Part shown: in pieces, positions 9,235 to 12,428 of the stretch
How the letters are laid out: every line of letters starts with the position of its first letter
How positions within the stretch are numbered: the first letter of the stretch is position 1
Assembly (NCBI GenBank): GCA_003990745.1
Contig: RBNI01005543.1
Location: forward strand, 1 to 12,428
Direction of reading: 5' to 3'
Length of the DNA stretch: 12,428 nt
DNA from: Jimgerdemannia flammicorona
Lineage: Eukaryota > Mucoromycota > Endogonomycetes > Endogonales > Endogonaceae
Program-made: the position numbers and the translations under genes
Notes under the pieces: generated by a model
Told to the model about the DNA's origin: nothing
Database searches by the model: none
Seen by the model: only the letters and a program-made list of their open reading frames with translations

Positions 9235-9698
9235 TGTAACAGTTCTAGTTTCTTTAAGAAAAAGTGGCTAAATCTGGAAGTTCTAGTTGGTCTAAAGTAG
9301 CTTGAAGAGATACTTAAAGGTTCAAGTATTCTTGAAGGATTTCTGGGAAAAAATATTCTGAGCTTTATTCAAGTAGAGAATAAAGATATTTATACAAGAT
9401 CTGAAGGAAAGATCTGGAAGGATCTTGGAAAAAAAGAGGAATACCAAGAAATACATTCTTGGCAATGCTGACTAATACAATTCTACAATGTTTTGAAAGG
9501 TTCCATGACTAGCTAAGACAAGATACTTGGTACCAAGGAAAGATAAGAATGTTCTAGTAGTGTCTGGATACTAGAAGAAGGTTTCTAAGCAAGTAGAAGG
9601 TGGCAGAACATAGTAGAATGTTCAAGAGATGATAAAGAAAGGCTGACTAAAAGATGTGAAAATATACTATAACTAAATAAGACTATGAAATTGTTACA
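9235..9698 (-). repeat. 5' LTR of gypsy element A
   Basis: 464 bases with TG...CA ends and a short terminal inversion (TGTAACA / TGTTACA). It is a direct repeat of 9967-10434. The two copies differ almost only by transitions: over the first roughly 150 aligned bases every substitution I checked was A/G or C/T, with one 2-base length change. It is followed on its 3' side (leftward) by the PBS and gag, hence a 5' LTR rather than a solo LTR. Flanking GGAAG at 9699-9703 is a candidate half of a target-site duplication. Confidence 0.88.
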
Positions 9699-9966
9699 GG
9701 AAGTGGACTTTGAGATAGAGGAAGTAATAGAGAAGGGAGTAGTGGTGGGGGGAAGGTGGTGATTCCCATGACCTGGTTCTTATACTGGAATCTCCAAGTG
9801 GTGTAGTTGATAATAATGGACATATCTATAGTATCAAAGAAGATGGCCAGGAGACTAATTGTAGAGGCTATCAAGGAGTATAAGGACATTATAGATGTTA
9901 GATTTCAGGTTTGAGAAGATACAGAGTTCAGGACTAGATATATAGATATTAGAGTAAGACTGGCAG
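9699..9966 (+). pseudogene. LINE copy 3, ORF1 core fragment in inverted orientation
   Basis: Translated on the plus strand, this stretch aligns with the conserved ORF1 core of copies 1 and 2. From 9700 it reads EVDFEIEEVIEKGVVVGG; after a frameshift near 9745-9760 it gives IPMTWFLYWNLQVV, then MDISIVSKKMARRLIVEA, IKEYKDIIDVRFQV and EFRTRYIDIRVRLA. The copy 1 counterparts are PMARCMHWDPQVV and MKEYSEVVDIGFRV. Two stops replace residues that are His and Trp in copy 1. It lies exactly between the two LTRs, so both its ends are gypsy insertion sites. The remainder should lie outside the two gypsy elements. It has no CpG. Confidence 0.85.
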
Positions 9967-10434
9967 TATAACAGTTCTAATTTCTTTAAGAGAAAGTAGC
10001 TAAATCTGGAAGTTCTAGTTGACCTAAAGTAACTTAAAGAGATACTTAAAGATTCAAATGTTCTCAAAGGATTTCTGAGAGAAAATATATATTCTGAGCT
10101 TTATTTAGGTAGAGAACAAGAATATTTATATATGATCTGAAAGAAGGATCCAGAAGGATCTTGGAAAGAAAGAGAAATACCAAGAAATAGGTTCTCAGCA
10201 AAGATAACCAATATAGTTCTACAATGTTCCAAAAGGTTCTATGACTAGCTAAGATAAGATACTTAGCACCAAGGAAAGACAAGAATGTTCTAGTGGTGTC
10301 TAGATACCAAAAGAAGGTTTCTAAGTAAGTATAAGATAGCAGAACATAGTAGAATGTTCAAGAAATGACAAGAAAAGACTAACTAAAAGATATGAAAATG
10401 TACTAAGACTAAATATGACTGTGAAATTATTACT
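9967..10434 (-). repeat. 3' LTR of gypsy element B
   Basis: 468 bases, direct repeat of the LTR at 9235-9698, with terminal TG and CA eroded (TATAAC on the left, TTACT on the right). On the minus strand it immediately follows the polypurine tract and pol, which makes it a 3' LTR. Flanking GGCAG at 9962-9966 is a candidate target-site half. No promoter or polyadenylation signal can be assigned with confidence in this decayed copy. Confidence 0.87.
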
Positions 10435-10447
10435 TCCCTCTCTCCTT
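10435..10447 (-). other. Polypurine tract of gypsy element B
   Basis: The minus strand reads AAGGAGAGAGGGAA, directly abutting the 3' LTR. This is the position and composition expected of the plus-strand primer in LTR retrotransposons. It is purine-only and stands out against the surrounding AT-rich sequence. Confidence 0.8.
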
Positions 10448-10739
10448 AAGAACCAACATCCTTGTTGAGTTCTTAAATAACACAAGACTAAATATACTTA
10501 ACCAAAATTTCTCAAACTTATATTAGTTCATTAGTAAAGATTAGCCATCCTCATATAGAGCAGAGGGCCTATTACCAGACTAATCAACTGGGAGGAGTTT
10601 GAACCCAGCTAGTAGCTTCATTTTGATAGACTTCTTATTCATTAAATGTTCTACTAGTTCTGGGGTTCTAAAGTAAACTTCCAATACATAAGGCACTGAT
10701 TATTATTATAGGTCATTGATAATCCAAAGAAGTTACTAC
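10448..10739 (-). other. Gypsy element B 3' noncoding region
   Basis: Between the end of the chromodomain frame and the polypurine tract I see no conserved domain. One frame is partly open around 10690-10570 but matches nothing I recognise. It is probably the 3' untranslated region or a decayed C-terminal extension of pol. Confidence 0.5.
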
Positions 10740-12003
10740 AGAGATTAAGCAATGTATTTTATCTTAAAGTCTTGAACTAGATCTTAAGAGTTCTTGAGAT
10801 TGACCAGCAGTTTCCAGATAGCATCATTTTCAGAGTAGTTCATTCACTTGACTAGATATTCAGGATAGTAGTAGTAAATTTATTTGTTGTAGATTTTCTC
10901 AGCTTTATACTTAATATGACCTTCAATAATCACAGGGACAGATGGCTTAGGAATTTAACCAGGGTAGAGCAGTGACTGGTTCCAGATCTTAAGATGTGAC
11001 ATATAAAAGACTGAGTGTACTTTTATAGTTTCAGGTAGCTTGAGGTGGTAGGAGGATGCAGAGACTTGTTCAGTGATCTCAAAAGATCCAATATACTTGG
11101 GTTAGAACTTATTCAAAGGGTGGTTGACTTGAGATTATATCTTGAGGTTCTTAGTAGACAGTAGGACTTGATCTCTAATAGTATAAGTTAGTATAAGTGA
11201 CATTATGGTATTTCTTATCAGTATACTTAGCTTGATACTGTTGAGTCTTCTGAAGGTTCATGGTAGCAATCTTGAGAAGTTTGTTCATTTTGTCTATAAG
11301 GTTCTTAGCAGTAGGAACTTATATTTGACTACTTTTCTTAAAAGGAAATAGACTTGTAGGGGTCTCAGAATCTTGACTATAGAGTAGCTGGAAAGGGGAA
11401 AGACTAGTAGATAATTGGATGATATTATTTTATACAAACTCTGCATAAGTCAAGTAGTGGTTCCAATCATCTTATTTGTTAGAAATATAGTTCTAAGTAT
11501 TTGTTCTAAAGTTCTGTTCATGTGCTTGGTTTATCCATCAGTTTGTAGGTGAAAGGCAGTAGATATAGTCAATTGGATTCCCAGGGTCTTGAAGAGAGTT
11601 TTCCAAAAGTAACTAGTAAACTTGGGATCATAATCACTGACAATTATTCATAGTAGGCCATAGTGATGGAAGATGGACTTAAAGAAGATTCTTGCAATCT
11701 CAGATATAATAGCATTGGTAAGCAATTATAGTCTTGGTCAGATGGTCAATGAATATGATGATAGCATCAGCACCAGATTGAGTTCATGGTAGTTGAGTTA
11801 CAAAGTCCATAGTAACTTACTCGAATTTCTTAGTGGGAATTAGTAGTGATTATAGCAAACTAGCTAGTACTTGGTTGGTAGACTTATTACACTAACATAG
11901 ATTATAGCTAGCAATATAGTTCTTGAATTCCTTGACCATACTTGACCAATAGTAGCTGCATTGGATATTCTTGACAGTCTTCTCAATTCCCAGGTGACTG
12001 ATA
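10740..12003 (-). pseudogene. Gypsy element B pol fragment: integrase plus chromodomain
   Basis: Integrase catalyses cDNA insertion; the chromodomain is thought to guide it to modified histones. HLGIEKTVKNI (from 11996) and YYW are the zinc-finger half; its first Cys is now Tyr (SYNLC). The core carries MDFVTQLP (first Asp, 11810-11787), then after a frameshift near 11710-11730 SDYDPKF (second Asp, 11641-11618), [10 protein letters not shown] and TKHMNRTLEQ, where the catalytic Glu of the usual TER/TEH motif is Lys (11527-11525). Next are EFVYNNIIQLSTSLSPFQLLY, split by decay, the GPY/F-like KYIGSFEITEQVSASSYHLK, VFYMSHLK and a chromodomain (about 10920-10753) with YKAEKI, PEYLVK, a stop replacing the Trp, YSENDAIWKLLVNLKN and DLVQDFK. 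Most deviations are C-to-T or G-to-A. The protein is non-functional. Confidence 0.88.
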
Positions 12004-12026
12004 AGAAAGGAGCCGCGCTCCTTTCT
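12004..12026. repeat. Perfect hairpin at the composition boundary
   Basis: AGAAAGGAG and CTCCTTTCT form a 9-bp perfect stem around a 5-base CCGCG loop. It starts within a base or two of the point where gypsy integrase similarity ends and GC-rich sequence begins. It could be a terminal structure of an inserted element or chance; function is unknown. Confidence 0.7.
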
Positions 12027-12428
12027 CCGCTACCTTACCGGTCACAAGGTTTGGTAGGCAACCTTCCGAGTTCCTTTTCCACAACTTATACCCCCTCTAC
12101 CTCGGGTTGGTTTGCTGTACCTGTTGCAGGGCAGTGGGAGGGAGGCAATGGTGATGTGTTGCCCCTTTATCGGTGTCCGATCGGTGTCTTCTCCACTTTT
12201 TCGTGGTTTCTGGTGCCTCTGGCTGCATCTGGGGTATACCCGTTTTGGTGCGGTGCTTTCTTCCTTTTGCCGTCGTCAACAAGGTGTCGTCTCTGGTGTG
12301 TCACGGGCTACGTAGGGTGTCGGCCGACCTTGGGCGTCAAGTGCTAGTGTAGGTTACCTGCAGGTTATTCGGTGCCTGTGGTGGGGCCCTCTGAGCTTTG
12401 GCGAGCTTCCCGGCGAGCGCGGCGCTGG
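12004..12428. other. Unidentified GC- and CpG-rich block
   Basis: Composition changes abruptly from AT-rich, CpG-free DNA to GC-rich DNA with about 27 CpG in 425 bases. A 128-codon plus-strand frame (11961-12347) crosses the boundary from gypsy antisense sequence, so it is unlikely to be a gene. No rRNA, tRNA, LTR or protein domain is recognisable on either strand. There is a short direct repeat (TCGGTGTC twice, about 12173-12190). Candidates are the end of a young insertion, the edge of unmutated host DNA, or a chimeric assembly join. Confidence 0.6.

Larger units (their letters stand above)
8550..9698 (-). mobile_element. Ty3/gypsy element A, 5' end only (LTR, PBS, partial gag)
   Basis: Read right to left: 5' LTR (9698-9235), primer-binding site (9232-9216), leader of about 70 bases, then gag from 9144, which is lost at the 5' end of LINE copy 2. 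No pol of this copy is in the window. It should lie left of the LINE stack if the LINEs inserted into it. The DNA is strongly AT-rich with no CpG, and frames are littered with stops. It is distinct from element B, which supplies only a 3' half on the other side of an inverted LINE fragment; both share the same LTR family. Confidence 0.82.
9967..12003 (-). mobile_element. Ty3/gypsy chromovirus-type element B, 3' half
   Basis: Read right to left: integrase from its HHCC finger, GPY/F-like module, chromodomain, about 290 bases without coding signal, polypurine tract, 3' LTR. Protease, RT, RNase H, gag and the 5' LTR are absent; the sequence is cut at about 12003 by a GC-rich block. A chromodomain after integrase defines chromoviruses, which are common in fungi, plants and some vertebrates. 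Its single CpG in 2 kb and its many stops show it is long dead. Confidence 0.87.

Noticed and set aside
9683..10282. Short minus-strand open frames in the LTRs and the intervening fragment
   Set aside because: They lie in LTR DNA or antisense to LINE fragment 3, in AT-rich sequence, with no conserved motif.
9235..10434. A single 1.2-kb LTR-flanked mobile element
   Set aside because: PBS and gag lie outside the left LTR and pol and polypurine tract outside the right one, so the LTRs belong to two elements; the outer flanks do not match as a duplication.
11961..12347. Plus-strand 128-codon open frame
   Set aside because: It starts in antisense gypsy integrase sequence and crosses the composition boundary, has no recognisable domain, and open frames are expected in GC-rich DNA of this length.
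12004..12428. Ribosomal DNA or a tRNA gene as identity of the GC-rich block
   Set aside because: No conserved rRNA core sequence or cloverleaf could be recognised on either strand.
1..12428. CRISPR array or prokaryotic operon
   Set aside because: There are no short regularly spaced repeats and no ribosome-binding-site pattern; all identified coding remnants are eukaryotic retroelements.

Overview
This window holds no recognisable host gene. It is a stack of nested, decayed retrotransposons, nearly all on the minus strand. The combination of AP-endonuclease LINEs, a chromodomain-bearing Ty3/gypsy element and heavy C-to-T / G-to-A decay most resembles repeat-rich heterochromatin of a filamentous fungus with RIP-like or methylation-driven mutation. 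The kingdom call is an inference (about 0.6 to 0.65); I cannot name a genus.

Layout: (1) 1 to about 5600, minus: LINE copy 1. ORF1 (5539-3653) is followed by ORF2 with endonuclease, reverse transcriptase and a degraded C-terminal Cys/His region that runs off the window start. (2) About 5600-8560, minus: LINE copy 2 of a related lineage, with a full-length but broken ORF1 (8540-6522) and only the endonuclease end of ORF2. It stops where copy 1 begins, as if copy 1 had inserted into its ORF2. (3) About 8550-9698, minus: 5' end of gypsy element A (5' LTR, primer-binding site, partial gag), cut by the 5' end of LINE copy 2. (4) 9699-9966, plus: a 268-base fragment of a third LINE ORF1, in the opposite orientation. 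(5) 9967 to about 12003, minus: 3' half of gypsy element B (integrase, GPY/F-like module, chromodomain, polypurine tract, 3' LTR). (6) About 12004-12428: an unidentified GC- and CpG-rich block that begins at a perfect 9-bp-stem hairpin and interrupts the integrase near its HHCC finger.

The segments do not work together as a pathway; they record successive insertions. My hand count of CpG dinucleotides supports an order: about 57 in LINE copy 1, about 4 in copy 2, one in the whole 8541-12000 block, and about 27 in the last 428 bases. The gypsy/LINE-3 layer would then be oldest, copy 2 younger and copy 1 youngest. The terminal block is either a recent insertion, unmutated DNA or an assembly join.

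I found no undescribed cellular system. What deserves a second look is the LINE family itself (a long ORF1 with a conserved core and no visible zinc knuckle, and an unusual endonuclease residue), the tail-to-head gypsy copies around an inverted LINE scrap, the CpG age ladder and the sharp boundary at 12003.
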